Below, in pieces: positions 1 to 12,640 of a stretch of 64,000 bases of DNA; position 1 is the stretch's first letter, and each line of letters begins with the position of its first letter. The notes under the pieces were generated by a model, which searched no databases, was not told where the DNA came from, and saw only the letters and a list, made by a program, of their open reading frames with translations. The DNA lies in contig NC_135211.1 in the NCBI RefSeq assembly GCF_052324685.1, forward strand, positions 51,783,682 to 51,847,681, written 5' to 3'. Both the position numbers and the translations under genes were made by a program. This DNA comes from Brachyhypopomus gauderio (Eukaryota; Chordata; Actinopteri; Gymnotiformes; Hypopomidae).

Positions 1-222
1 TTTGATAGTTCAGGCCATCAGAACCAGGCCAGAAATAGAATTTGAGTGATCTTTTGTATTTTTAGCATACAGTGATCTCAGTTCTGGTATGGATATAAGG
101 TTTAGTTTCTTCTAAAAGGTAGATCATTACAAAAGTATCACCGACGTAAAGCAACATTTACCTGACACTGTGATTGATTTGATTTTTATCTGTTATCTGT
201 TGTTGATGTCTGTGTTTGTTAG
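1..222. other. fbxo10 intron, right end
   Basis: This is non-coding sequence ending in a T-rich tract and the acceptor TTTGTTAG directly before the exon at 223. No other feature is visible. Confidence 0.6.
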
Positions 223-1880
223 ACGTCCTCGGGTCATGTCCAGCTGGACAACTGTAATTTTGAGGGCTGCCAGGTGCACGTTCGGGGTCCAGGAACCTGT
301 CAGGCTCGCTTCTGCTCATTCGCCCAGGGCAGCTCCGCCCATTTTGTGGGAGTGGCCATCAGTCTGATGGACAGCTGTGAGTTCTCTGGTGGTGACTCTG
401 CCTCTGTCACTGTGGAAGGGCCGCCGGTTTCTGAGCGAAACTGGGCTTGCAAACATTTGGCTGCTTTGGCCAAATCTTTAACCGCGGTGACCATGGCAGC
501 AAGCAACGAGTCGACAGCAGATTCATCCAATCAAGACACGAAAGACAATCTCTGTGGAGTCAGTCACAGAGACACGCCCCTAGGAGACGCTCTGACCACA
601 GACGACTGGACCAAACAGGAAGTGGACTGGGAATCCAGCTGGACCAAACAGAAGGCTCCACCTGGTGGCCTCCTAGCAGGCCAGGACGGCACGTCGATCG
701 AAGACGACGGAGCGGACGCGTCGAGCGAGTCCAGCGGTAACGACGACGACGACGACTGTGAGGAGCGGCGCGAGGAGGCCGGCAAGGTCGCGGAGAGGGC
801 GCTGGCGTACGAGCAGCACGGCCTGGCCCACCTCTCGGAGCCCCGGCACCACGCCGCCACCGCGCCTCCCGCCCTGCGTAGCCTCTCCGCCGAGCTGCGC
901 AGGGACGCGGAGGCCCAGGAGTTGGCCGACTCCGTGCAGGGCTGCCTGCTCCGCCGCTGCCTGCTACGGGACGGCAAAGGGGGCGTGCACCTGTGTAACC
1001 ACGCCCATGCCAGGCTGGAGGCCAACGTGTTCCGCGGCCTCCACTACGCGGTGCGCTGTATCCAGAATGCCAAGGTAACCACCCAGATATATAACGCCTG
1101 CAAACGCGTAGCTGTAGTCTTTCATGCAAACACCTGAATGTGCTGTTCGATACATTCTGTGGGTGACAGCTGGTAGCTCGAAAGTCCTTTGTAATGTTTG
1201 TGTGGGTTGAGTAAATAAGTCATTTAAAACATTTGATTGGATTAGGGTTTAGTCATTTGATAGAGCCATATTTTCATTAGGTACAGTTAGAGTGTTTGTA
1301 CTTAATAACGTGGGCTACAGACAGTAAATCTTAACATGTGAATTGCTTGCACATCCAGATAACAAGAAATGCAAGAGATATGAATTTGTGTAATCAATGA
1401 TCAGAGTGATCAGGTCTGATTGATCTCTAGGGTCGTGGTGACATTTATACCATGTTAGCTTGATGCAAATACTGTACCATTACTCTCTGTCTGTCTGTCT
1501 CTCTCTGTTAGTTGGTGATGTTGCGTAACGAGGTGAGTGGCTGCCGTGCGTCTGGTGTCTTCCTGCGTCTCTCTGCCAAAGGTCTCATAGCCGAAAACAA
1601 CATCCACTCGAACGGGGAGGCGGGCCTTGACATCCGCAAGGGAGCCAATCCCATCATCCTGGTAAGTGTCATCTGCCCACAGACCTTGGCCACAGTCACA
1701 AGTGCTGCCAGTGCTGGCTATGCCACCCAGAGGCTTTCTCAGGGAGCTACAAGCACTACAAGTACTACAGGCATATGTTTAGAAATGTATTTAAATGCAT
1801 GGAAGTCTTAATTGCAAAGTCACTGTTTCATAGCATGTCTTCACTGCAGTAGTGGAGACGTATCACTGCTGTTTTGCTCT

Positions 1881-1958
<78 letters not shown>

Positions 1959-4171
1959 TTGTTCTTCCCCTCTTTCCATGGCCGCAGTGTAACAGAATCC
2001 ACAGTGGGCTGCGTTCCGGGATTGTCGTCCTGGGCAACGGGAGGGGTTCTATCCGAAGCAACCAGATCTACGGCAACAAAGAGGCCGGGGTGTACATTCT
2101 CTTCAACGGCAACCCTGTGGTCAGGTAGCCAGGAACGTCTGTGTGGTTCTTACATTATGACCGGGCATTACATAAGCAATGTGGAAAAACAATCAATTAT
2201 TCATGCCTTCCAAATCTTGTCAGATATGATGACTCAGTTTCTACAAACAGAGGCTTATTTTGCATTTCTCTGCTTCGTCAGTGGGAATCATATCTTCCAC
2301 GGTCTTGCTGCCGGCATTGCCGTGAACGAGAGCGGAAGGGGGTTGATCACTGGTGTGTATGACGGTGACAGATGTCTCTCTGTACCGCACAACCTGAGGG
2401 GAGAAGCAAGAGGCTCTCTTGTGTAGCCTAATCTGACTAATATTTTAACGTTATGTTATGTGTTCTCTCTCTGCTTTGTCCATCTCTCGCACTGGTAGAG
2501 AACGTAATTAGGCAGAATCAGTGGGGCGGCGCCGACATCCGTCGAGGGGGCGATCCTGTACTGCGCAACAACTTCATCTGTCACGGCTACTCGGACGGAG
2601 TGGTGGTGGGGGAGCGGGGGAGGGGGCTCATTGAGGGCAACCACATCTACGGTGAGCACTTTCTGGACTCTTATTATGCAATTTCCTGTCTGCCAAGACC
2701 GGCAGTTCCTGTCAAGTTTGCCCTAAAGGAGATCCTGTTGTAAAATGCTGCTTGTCATACTGTCAGGCAACAGGGGTTGTGGCGTGTGGGTGATGTCGTC
2801 CAGCCTCCCTCAGTTAATTGGGAACTACATTACCAACAACCGCATGTACGGGCTGGCCGTGTTTTGCCGGAAGGATCCGGAATCTTCAGGGGGCGGCGAC
2901 GGCTATCGCCCCACTCAGGAGCGAGAGAGAGGAGGAGGCGGGGGTGGAGGAGAGAGGGAAAGGGGAGGCCAGGAGAACTTCCACGAGGAAGGCGAGCTCC
3001 TGGCGTGGGAGAGCGACATGGACAGTGAAGACGAACGCTTCTCCACCCGCCGGCCAATCACTGTGGCCCTGGTTGAGAACAACTGCATGAGCCACAACGG
3101 AGGTGTGAACCGTCTCCAGATCTGCGCTTTCCCTCGCTCTACTACTCTTCCTGTATTTTTGTGCTCTTTTGTCCCAACACTTTAACAAATTTAAACAGTA
3201 TCCCTCCCCCTTTTTATTACTTAGTGTTTGGTGTTGGGTTGTCATGACTACCTGTGGCTCCTTTGTTTTTGTATGTTATTTCTACAAATGTTTGCAGTTA
3301 CTATTGTATGTCTGTGCACGCCCTCTCTCAGCAGTGGGAGTTTATGTGAAAAGCAGCGAGGCTCTGAACGTGGTGGGCAACATGGTCGCCAACAACCGAG
3401 CGGCGGGAATGTCAATAATTCAGAGCGCTCAGCTGACTCGGCTGGTTGGCAACTGTGTCCATGGCAATGGCAGGGCGGGTGTAACCGTGGCCAAGGAGTG
3501 TCGGGTGGAGCTGCGTGGCAACGGCATCTATGGAAACAGCTGCCATGGCATCTGTTTCCGTGGCGATGGGCAGATTGTGGAGAATGACGTGGTTGGAAAC
3601 ACCGCAATCGGGATACGAGTGATGGAAAGCGCGGATGTGAAGGTGAGCTTTTTTTCAAGTTTTTATTCCATTTGATTGACACAAACATGAGAAAAGATTG
3701 TGTGTTTGCGTGTTTGCGTTTCCTATAGGTTCTGAGAAATCGTGTGCAGTCTTTACGGGGCTGTGCCATTTCCGTGAGGGAACAGGTTCGCGGTGTGGTC
3801 CAGGAAAACCTGGTGTACCAAGTCAACAAAAGACCAACCATATACACTGACCCACTCAACCAAGAGTGCGTGGTAGTCAGTAACACTTTGCTTACCCACA
3901 CGTGAGTGAGTCTAGTCATATGCCAACGTGGAGTTTCTGTTCCTGTTTGCTTGGAGGATACTAACTTCAAGTCAATCGTCCATTCTGTTTCAGACCCAAT
4001 ACGCCCTGGGCTCTGGAGAACCCGCCCCCCCGTCCCCTAGGCAGCAGCCCGGCTAACTGTGCCTCTTCCGCACGCCCCACCCACCTAGCCATCACCATGA
4101 CGAGCAGAATTACTGCCACTGTGGAGAGTGGTTGCCATAGCAATGGCAGCATCTTCTGTTCTATACTTTGA
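223..4171 (+). CDS. fbxo10: F-box only protein 10 (3' part, 9 exons)
   Basis: This is the substrate-recognition subunit of an SCF ubiquitin ligase; the mammalian orthologue is linked to BCL2-family turnover and to prenylation-dependent membrane targeting. Exons read at 223-1074, 1512-1661, 1988-2124, 2282-2352, 2499-2651, 2767-3102, 3332-3642, 3729-3901 and 3994-4171. All have AG/GT borders and compatible phases, giving about 786 residues. The protein consists of short beta-helix (parallel right-handed, PbH1-type) repeats such as NQIYGNKEAGVYI and NGIYGNSCHGICF. The match to remembered human FBXO10 runs to the last residues. The C-terminus is FCSIL, that is, a CaaX box (C-S-I-L) expected to be geranylgeranylated. 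The F-box and N-terminal exons lie left of the window. An acidic Asp/Glu/Ser-rich stretch (about 690-790) and a Gly/Arg/Glu-rich loop (about 2890-3000) interrupt the repeats and are probably lineage-specific. Confidence 0.93.
1884..1949. repeat. (TC)n microsatellite in an fbxo10 intron
   Basis: About 33 uninterrupted TC units are followed by a short CA run. The tract lies upstream of the acceptor at 1987, where it lengthens the polypyrimidine tract. Confidence 0.95.
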
Positions 4172-5155
4172 TGGTAGACGATTCACTACCCTCGTTGTTC
4201 GACTGGGGGACTGAAGACTCCCTTAAACTGGGGCACAATGGTCTAAGTTGACCTCCAAAACCAGCTAAGTCTTTGCTCTTGGGTCTTTGCACTTATGGGC
4301 AGTGTTCCAATCCAAAATTCCCTTGAAAACGCTTCTTAGTAACTTGCAGGTGCGAGGATGGAAACTAGTTGTAGTAATGTTGCTTCGGCCTCCTGCAGGT
4401 CTGGATGAACAAATTAGCAATGTTACTTAATTTCCCCAAGATTCATGCCTCTTGTTAAGCATAAAACAGCTGAGAGCTGATTTGCCAGTATGCTGTACTG
4501 ATTGGCTGGTCTTCAAAGGTCTGTGTTATAGAAATGCCAATATCTCATGTAACGTACAGGTTCTGCAGAGCGGATGCGTTTCTCAGATCCAGACCTCTCT
4601 GTGCTGAACTTTAACCCTTTTTGATTTGAGTAAACTCAAAGCCAAGCTGTGACTGTATAATTATGAACCACAAAATATATGCAACCAACCTCTTTATGGT
4701 TGCTGAAGGGTGAAATTATACCAGGATTATAACCTGGCTGTGAAGGCCTACAGTCAATTTATTAACTCTCATTTGTATCATTCAAACTGATCTGAGTTCA
4801 GTACAGGGCGTGATAAAGGTGAGAATTGGAGCAGCTGTAGCTGATCTTGAACCAGACTGAAAGAGCAGCCAGTGATCTGCTTGCACATTTTCACTGACAG
4901 TACGAGGGACCAGCTGACCATCAAGCAACCCAGGACGGGTTGTGACTTTAGCTGTTACAGAGCCACCCAGATTAAGGCCATGTTGGTCCCTTAATGTCTG
5001 TTGAATATACCGTTGTTCTAACTTAATGCTTAATGCTCACTTTTCCGTTCACATTCTTGGACGTAAATACAGAATATATTTTTAATTCATGTATTACATG
5101 TAAAACATTCTAATACAAAATCAATGAATAAAATTGCTCTATATATTATCTCGCG
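4172..5155 (+). other. fbxo10: fbxo10 3' UTR with polyadenylation signal
   Basis: Non-coding sequence follows the TGA at 4169-4171. The first canonical AATAAA is at 5127-5132, which implies a 3' UTR of roughly 970 bases. The cleavage point is inferred. Confidence 0.6.
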
Positions 5156-6475
5156 CTATAAAGAATTACACACGGGAGTAATTACAGTGGGGGAAAAAAA
5201 AAAGACACTGAATGATGCACAGTACATGGTTTTTCCCTCGCCTCTCCCGAGTGACAGGGCTGAAAATAGACAGTAAACAGGTGAGATGCACCATGGGAAT
5301 TGTAGTCTTTCTAGCACCTAGTGGTTGCGCTCCCATCTAAGCGACAGAACATCTGTACCCTTAGCCAATCCGCTGCCATAGCAACGGCATGCTACACCGC
5401 GGCTTGAGAACAAGTTGTTCAGTCACATGGCAGCCCCGCTGAGGTTTATGCTGCACATTTTAAAGGGATTTTTCTCAATTGTAACTTGGCAACCACTGAC
5501 TAGACACAAAACCGGTTAACACTGGCATTGACTGAACTGTAAGTTATTGGCTGATTAAAGGGTAAAATGTCATGACTTGGCAACACAGATCATTGGTATA
5601 CATGCTGGAATTACAGCAAAGGTTATCTATGCTGACGATTATGGATATAGTTTCATTACCGTTTGCCATTGATCCCGAATAGTGCAATATGTGATGTCTA
5701 AAACTGTGCCTATTTTTACTGTACACTTTCTTTTTTTCTATGTTGTACAGTCTAAAAAGAAATGTATAAACCATTTCAAATGTGGTCTTTATTTTCTGCA
5801 AAGTTTATTTTGTCTAAATACAACAGTATATTATTAATTTATTTTAGGTCAAAGTTAGACAACCACCTAATGCATATTTTGTGTGTTCTTATTAGCACTG
5901 CAATAGAACTAGTAAATATTTCCTATACAAAAAAGATAACTTGTATATTGGTAAAAATAAATATGCTAGTTATCATTTAAATCCAGTCAGTAATACATCA
6001 GTTGTGTATGGAAGTGACACATTCAATTTTGTACAAATATATTGACAGAAAAATAATTGTAGAGATGAGGCTGGATTTACTTTATTCCTCCATATGACCC
6101 ATAACACTCATGTTGTGTAGGTCAAGTGTGATTGCATCCACCACGCATCAAGAAGGCAGTACATCCTGCCCTTTGTACAGTGCATGCAACCAATTACAGT
6201 AATACAGACAGATTGCGACTGGCTGAATGCTTTATACACAGAAAGCAGTAGTTCTTGCCTCTTCATTGCCCTACATTTAATATTGTTATTGGAACATAAT
6301 TATATTGAAAACTGGTTCACCTTCCTGTCTGTTCCCAAATGCCAGAGTTTGTCTGAAAGTTGCTAGACGTTAAACGTTGACACCAGTTCATTAGGCCGTG
6401 TGGTCGTTTCTGGCCTTGTAGCTTTAATGCAACCCTAAAAAACACCTGCGTCACAAGGGGAACCGCCCGTTGACT
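5156..6475. other. Convergent intergenic gap between fbxo10 and polr1e
   Basis: AT-rich sequence without a credible coding exon. It must contain the polr1e 3' UTR: on the minus strand an ATTAAA lies near 6273-6278 and an AATAAA near 6079-6084. Small reading frames here show no domain and no splice context. Confidence 0.5.
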
Positions 6476-8249
6476 CTAGGTCATCTTCTTGCGCTTCCTG
6501 GATCTGGCACGCCCATCGTAGCGCACCAGGGGCAGCTCCAGGAAGGCCATCCTGTGCTCGTCCCGGTGCCCCGACTCCTCCATGTCGACGACAGGCCTGC
6601 GGGACAGCGTCAGCCCCATGACCTTTGCCACCTCCAGCATCCTGCGCACACAGAACACAATCGGGGTCAGACAAGCGATCTGCACCCAATACCGCTCGCT
6701 CACCCACCGCATCTCTGGGCCGAGTCAAACGCCGTCAAATACATATTTCTCGGCGAGCGTCAGACAGACGATTTTTAAATTTGCGTCATCACGTATGGCT
6801 CCGGCCCGTGTCCCTTTCAAGGGAATTTAGCGAACGGGAAAGGCCAATTGCGGTAACGAACAGACCGGAGCGAGGAGACGGAACGATTCTTTGGGGGTGC
6901 GTGTGCGAGACTGACTTGGCCTCGCTGATGCACAGGTCTGTGTGTAGGAGTGTGAGGTCCACGGTCTGGTTGCCCATATGAAGCAGCAGGGCGAGGCAGT
7001 GGGTGGCCAGCTTCACCAGCATGGACGACGACACCGTTCTCTTCAATCTGGGGGGTGGGAGAACAATTAAGTGTGGCCTTTGACCATTTAGAGAAACCAC
7101 ATTGCACACAGTATGAATTGATTGCTAAAGGGAAACAATACATACATCAACAAAGCCAAATTAAAACATTACAAGGACTTACGGCCGGGCCTCAAATCTA
7201 CTACGCACCTGCCGTTATCGAACTTCTCCACCGTGAAGTCCGCCTGCACTTTGTTAAAGAGGACACGTGGGCAGTCATCCTCGCCAACTTCCAAAAGCAA
7301 AACCCAGAGGTAAGCAATTAATCTGACAATTACAGTCAAAATACATTTTTTTCGCAGGGAAACCAGCAACGACAAAAGTGTCGTATTATTTTAACGCCCA
7401 TAAGAGTGTGCATTGCCGGGACTCACATTTACGGACAAGCTTTTTCTGCTTGGCGATACCGATGAGAAAAGCCAGGTACCAAGCGCAACGCGCCTGCCGC
7501 TCCCGATCCTCAGCTGGTTTGGGCAGGTCCCTCAGGTGCTTCAGTACGGACACAGGACTACAGAGCACAGACAGAGAGATCGGCGACTGAGCCAACATGA
7601 CTGCCACGGAGCCAAAATGGTAGTCTCCGACCTCTGCCAAGAAACGGCCGTACGACTGTCACTACAGAGGACCAAATATGGTAACGTTGCTTACATGTCA
7701 TGCTCCTTCATCTTCAGGTCTTTTGAGGTCAGTCCTGCCATCTTTGCACCGACCTCCTTGAGTGACTCGAACTGGAGTTCAGACAGGACTAACAGGACAT
7801 TAAGGAGCTTCCAATCAACACTCAGCAGCCGTCAGCACAGAAGAGCAACTTTGCTTTCACACACATGATCAACAAATGGACCCTCTAACATTCTAGATGG
7901 TCTTTAGGAGTCGTGCCACAGAGCAAAGCCTGAGCGTGTGACGCTCGGGGGGCTCGTGCGTGGGGAGGATACGGCCGTCGAAGGGGTAGACGTCCTCTGG
8001 CTTATCTGCCTCCCTGTTACACGGTGGGAGGAAAGGAGTGGATGAGGTCTCAGCCTGCCAATCCGCCACCTCCTGCTCCAATACTGAGAGAGAGAGAGAG
8101 CGAGAGGTGTCACTACTTTATTTATATCACAAGATAAGCTTCTACTCCACTTTGAACAAGGTTTTTTTTCCCCTCCCATGAGCTGCAGAGCTACACATCT
8201 CTTCCATGACATTTCAGAGCAAAACAGCACACACACACACACACACACT

Positions 8250-8280
<31 letters not shown>

Positions 8281-8448
8281 ACTCACACACTCCTCTCACC
8301 TTCCAGGCCCTTTCGCTGTATGATGGTGTCGGCGGCGCGTGCCACGGCCTTCTGCAGCATGTCGTTGCCCACCTCGTTCAGCCGCCGCGTGCTGAGCGCA
8401 CGCTTCTGCTTCGTGGTGCCGAACGCCTCGATGAGGGCGTCCACCTGC

Positions 8449-8486
<38 letters not shown>

Positions 8487-9002
8487 TGAGCCTGCCGTGT
8501 GCGCTGAGCCTCAGACAAAGAACCTGACCTAGGATCAGTTCTTATTGTGGTGTTTAAGAATAAGAAACCCTGAGGGAAACGTGTGTGTCATGGCTGCACC
8601 GTCCAGCACAAAATCACTCACAATACAATGAAACAACAGACAGAATAACATGACATAAGAAAAAAAAAATATCAACAAGGTTTCCATCTGTTAGGCACAA
8701 CAGTCATTCATGCTGTCTTACATGTGCAACAAAGAAAATTATTAGGACTCGAAGGGGCAAAAACTGATCTCAGATCAGCAATTTACCTTTTCTCTGTAGG
8801 TCTGGGTCTTGTTTTGCTCAGTGTTTGCTTCATTTTCTCCTGCAAAGGACAAAATAATGTCCCATCACCTCGTCAAGTGAGGCATGCACATACACCATGG
8901 TACAGAAGCACCCCGCCCCCCCTTTTTTACTCGACATCCTGCTGATGTTAAAAAATGGAAAAGTGCATGTGCATGTTATTACATAGTTCTAGACTCTATG
9001 CA

Positions 9003-9047
<45 letters not shown>

Positions 9048-9202
9048 GAGTTGTATAATCCAGGTTCAGAAAGTAAAAGTCCTCACCAGGATTTTGCTCA
9101 AGCTTCCTAGATTTTCTAATTAGTGCAAACAACACAATCCAGGAAGCCTGAGCAAAATCCTGGTGAGGACTTTTACTTTCTGAACCTGGATTATACAACT
9201 CT

Positions 9203-9244
<42 letters not shown>

Positions 9245-9937
9245 CTGGTATCCTGGGCTGCAAATTGAAAAGCTGAGCGCTATGTACCTCCATCACCTTG
9301 TTCCGTTTATTCAGGATACCCACGAAATATCTGCAAAGAATCACGGTCCATTGGAAACGCAGCTCCAGCATACAAACCCTCAAACACACCGTCCAACCGC
9401 ACGTACTTGCACAAGTTGTTGCTCTGAGCCGAGCCGGGCCCGAAGTTGTCCCCGACGTAAGACAATCTCTCGGACTCCGCCACCTACCACACAAATAACG
9501 GTGTTCGTACGGTGCTGTCAATTCTATCAAGTGTGCGTTCAGTGTGTGTTTGGGATAGACGTGGTTACCACAATCCTCCGCCGTTTCTTTCTGGGGTTGG
9601 CTCCATCCATGTGTTTGTACAGCTGGAAGTTCAGCTGATCCGTTTTTTTCACCAGCCCATTTGAGAATTTTACTGCAAAGCAATTCACAGAATCCTGTCT
9701 TATTCATTAAAAGTACCGTCAAAGTGAACATACTCCAGGCACAGCTCGCAGCTGTAAACCCACGTGTGCAGCTGAAAGTACGAGTAAAGTAAGAGTACTC
9801 TTCGGGTTTTACTCTACAGATCCTCTTACTGCTCTACTCTCGTATGATTACGAGGTGTGTGTGTGTGCAAATTCACCAATTACAGCGCTGTCTTCTCCGG
9901 ATTCCTCCGATGGTGTCCAAATACAGGACGAAGCCAT
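6476..9937 (-). CDS. polr1e: RNA polymerase I subunit E (PAF53 / A49 family), complete, 12 exons
   Basis: This Pol I-specific subunit heterodimerises with the PAF49 subunit to help initiation and elongation on rDNA in the nucleolus. Exons in transcript order are 9937-9877, 9672-9569, 9483-9407, 9330-9245, 8839-8787, 8444-8300, 8083-7973, 7788-7695, 7557-7427, 7287-7209, 7047-6916 and 6641-6476. All phases close and give 412 residues, close to the mammalian length. Recognition rests on YVGDNFGPG and FVGILNK (N-terminal dimerisation domain), the very conserved EAFGTTKQKRAL, LPPC...KPEDVYPF, and the C-terminal tandem winged-helix part with RDRQARC-like DRERQARC, ending in a basic RKRKKM tail. 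The start is the ATG at 9937-9935 (MASSCIWTP). The acceptor of exon 9 (7558) was chosen by phase over several nearby AGs. It converges on fbxo10. Confidence 0.93.
8226..8291. repeat. (CA)n microsatellite in polr1e intron 6
   Basis: This is an imperfect CA run with a few CTCA interruptions. A second CA run (8454-8483) lies on the other side of exon 6, so exon 6 is bracketed by CA tracts. Confidence 0.9.
8454..8483. repeat. (CA)n microsatellite in polr1e intron 5
   Basis: A pure CA run starting about 10 bp upstream (on the minus strand) of the exon 6 acceptor. On the sense strand it is the TG tract before CTGCAG. Confidence 0.9.
9005..9241. repeat. (TG)n microsatellite split by a fold-back element
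   Basis: There are two TG tracts in the same orientation, 9005-9041 and about 9205-9241. Between them (9047-9202) is an inverted repeat whose arms read TTGTATAATCCAGG... and its complement for about 60 bp each. The simplest reading is a fold-back MITE inserted into one TG microsatellite in polr1e intron 4. Confidence 0.8.
9047..9202. mobile_element. Fold-back MITE in polr1e intron 4
   Basis: The arms 9047-9110 and 9139-9202 are near-perfect inverted copies around a short AT-rich loop. No coding capacity. The superfamily cannot be named from the ends. Confidence 0.75.
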
Positions 9938-10840
9938 TAGTCTTTCTTGTCTTGCTGTTTCCTATCTAGCTACGTGATTCTGTAACGCTCTTCTAGCACG
10001 AGCGCTAGCGAGTCGAGTTCTGTCAAAATAAAAGTCCAGATAAAAAATCATAAAATACATTAAAATAAATAAATAAATAAAATAAGACGGAATAATATTC
10101 TAATGAAAATTTGATCGAAAAAAATATAAATCTATAACCAAACAGTAAGAAGAAATTGTGTAAACTAAAAAACTCAAACTGGAGTGGCTGGGGGAATTTT
10201 GCATTACCACATCATTGATACTGTCATAGTTAGGACACTTGTATGTTTAAGAAAAGGGTACAATTTGAAAATAAAATGTATGTCTTTGGACAACGTGGAG
10301 CACATCTAGTACTACACAATAAGTAAAAACATTTTGGGTGTATACCCACAGACAAACTAGTGATTGTGACTAGTAGCGCTGTGTCATCATAAGGCTCCAT
10401 TATGCCATTCACACTAAAAATGTAAATGTGCCATATTTTGTCAATTGTGATTTTTCACCAGAGTCAAAATTTAGCCTCCCGTGCTGGGCGATGTCCTCTC
10501 TTTCATACTCCTTGTCTCTAAGTTTAGATTCTTTAAGTTTCGATAACTCCCCAATCCTGGCTGCTCTCCATGGAAATTCACCTGCTCCTCTTCTCCCAGT
10601 CTGTGTGCCTGGTTATCTAAAAACTGCTTGCTACACATCCTGCACTGAATAGGCCCCTTCTGTTCTCCTCAAGGCCACTGAGGCCTCCTTACTCCTGCTT
10701 TCCCACAGTCTCCCTGAAAAACATTAAATTGATACATCAAGTTATTAGCCTTTAAATTTCTTTTTTCTTACATCCTCCACTTTTTACCCATCTGTGCAGT
10801 TAGAACACACACACTCGTGATTACTAGGGGGCTGTGTATC
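9938..10840. other. polr1e upstream region
   Basis: This holds the presumed polr1e promoter (CpG-containing stretch at about 9960-10020) followed by AT-rich sequence. No coding exon or recognisable repeat boundary was seen. Confidence 0.4.
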
Positions 10841-11330
10841 CAGAGGTGGGTAGGAACATTTACTCCGTTACATTTACTCAAGTAGCTTTTTGGACAAAAA
10901 TGTACGTGTAAGAGTAGTTTTAATATGAACGACTTTTACTTTTACTTGAGTAAATATGTGCTGAGAAAAACGCGACTTTTACTCCGAGAAGACTGACCAA
11001 CGTCTCGTCACCCGAGTATGAGTATGAGTGACCAATCAAATGAAGCCGGTCAGTCACGTGATCACTTAAGCAAACTTTTTCACCAGAATGTGACAGAAAA
11101 ACCTACCAAGCATCCCTGACCTCATACAGCCAATGTTCACATTACAAACGTGTAAAAGGACAGTCTTAACATGACGTTTAAAATTGGATGCTACCACTTT
11201 ATCAACCTCTGAGGGGAGAAATCCAAACACTGCCAAAAAGCTTGCCCCATTGTGAAAGCAGCAAAAAGAGCAAAGAGGACACAAAACCCCTTCTCTTTAA
11301 GTAAAGATTACAGAGATGTTCTCTGGTTGC
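10841..11330. mobile_element. Truncated hAT-like element (CAGAGGTGGGTAG family)
   Basis: It starts CAGAGGTGGGTAGG and continues with TTTACTCAAGTA motifs. It is highly similar to the left part of the complete element at 58883-60257. The right terminal repeat is missing here, so the right border is approximate. Confidence 0.65.
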
Positions 11331-11744
11331 TTGTTTACTTGTCAGATTTGGCTATAAAAATAATAATAAATATAGCCACAAGCGGCGATTGGCGGGTTCA
11401 CACACGAATAGGCACTTTGGCCTCAATAGGCAAAAGGATGCCCAAAAGGTCCTTTAGAAGTTGTTTGGGTTTGGCCAGTGTGTACTCTACAGATAGTGTG
11501 TGATGACATCTGCTTGTGTCAGAAAGGGAGACACAGAAATAGCACATCTGGCTAGGACTGCATCTATGTGAACAATATAAGAAGGCCTGCATGTGTCTAT
11601 ACATGATTGGGCCTGTATGTTACCGACAGAGAGAGATTGAGGGAGCCAGAGACTATGCTTTGTTAATTCACTCCTTGCACACCTAGCACGCCTAACATGA
11701 CTGCCTGTGTATTCAAAGTATGAATGTAGTCTGCAAAGCCTGGC

Positions 11745-12020
11745 ATTACATGACTGACATGACTGACATAACTGATATGACTGGAATGACATCACTGGCA
11801 TGACAAACAAAATTAACATGACTGATATGACTGACATAACTGGCATGACAGGAATTATTTGACTGACATGACTTATATGACTAACATGACTGGACTGACA
11901 TGACTGATATGACTGGACTGAAATGATTGGCATGACATGACTTACATGACTGGCATGACTGACATGACTGGACTGATATGACTGGCATGACTGGACTGAC
12001 ATCACTGGCATGACTGACAT
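11745..12020. repeat. ATGACTGAC-type minisatellite
   Basis: Degenerate 5-10 bp units (TGACATGACTGG and variants) are repeated about 25 times. The long minus-strand reading frame over it is only the translation of the repeat. Confidence 0.9.
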
Positions 12021-12640
12021 ATACTATACATATACTATAGATATGCATACAAACTATATACATTTAGGTAGAAGTGTGTGTGTGTGTATGTGTGTGTGTG
12101 TGTGTGGTAGTGTATGTACTCAAACTATGACAACATACTAATACATACATACATAAGTATACATAGAAACTATACATACATATAGGTAAAAAGGTGTGTG
12201 TGTCTGTGTGTTTGTGTGAGAGAGAGACAAAAAAGAAGCCAAATATCAGTTTGTATGAGCATGTGTTAGTCACTGAGATATGAGTGGGTATGGCTAGGGA
12301 AGTGTCATTGTGAATGCTATAGGAAGGCCTGCTTGCGCCTGTATGTGTGTGTGCCTGGTTAATAGACACAGAGAGATCTAGGTAGCCAGAGCAATGTTTA
12401 CTTAGAGCACAGAGATGGGAGGGGGAATGTGGGTGAGAGTGTGAGAGAGACTGAGTGTGTGAGTTTCAGCTTGCGTGCGTGTGAGAAGGAGAAGGTGACA
12501 GAGGGACTTTACATGCATTTTTATGCATTGACAAATTTGTTCAGGATGGGGATTCTGAATGTGCATTTTGGTCAGAATTGGATAAAATATGAAAGAGCTT
12601 CAAGAATATGAATATTATATGTATCGATGCTGTCCATTAA
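12021..12640. repeat. TG/GA-rich low-complexity sequence
   Basis: Short TG runs (12075-12105, 12194-12220) and GA-rich stretches with no coding signal. Confidence 0.6.

Noticed and set aside
274-1137. A 287-residue frame starting at 274 as a complete gene
   Set aside because: It is the middle of fbxo10: the reading frame is already open from the acceptor at 222 and is cut by a donor at 1074. The Met is internal and the last 21 residues are intron.
8178-8532. Thr/His-rich and Val/Cys-rich frames over the CA tracts
   Set aside because: They are translations of (CA)n on both strands and overlap the real polr1e exon 6.
11487-12020. A 177-residue Ser/Gln/Met-rich minus-strand protein
   Set aside because: Entirely produced by the ATGACTGAC-type minisatellite.
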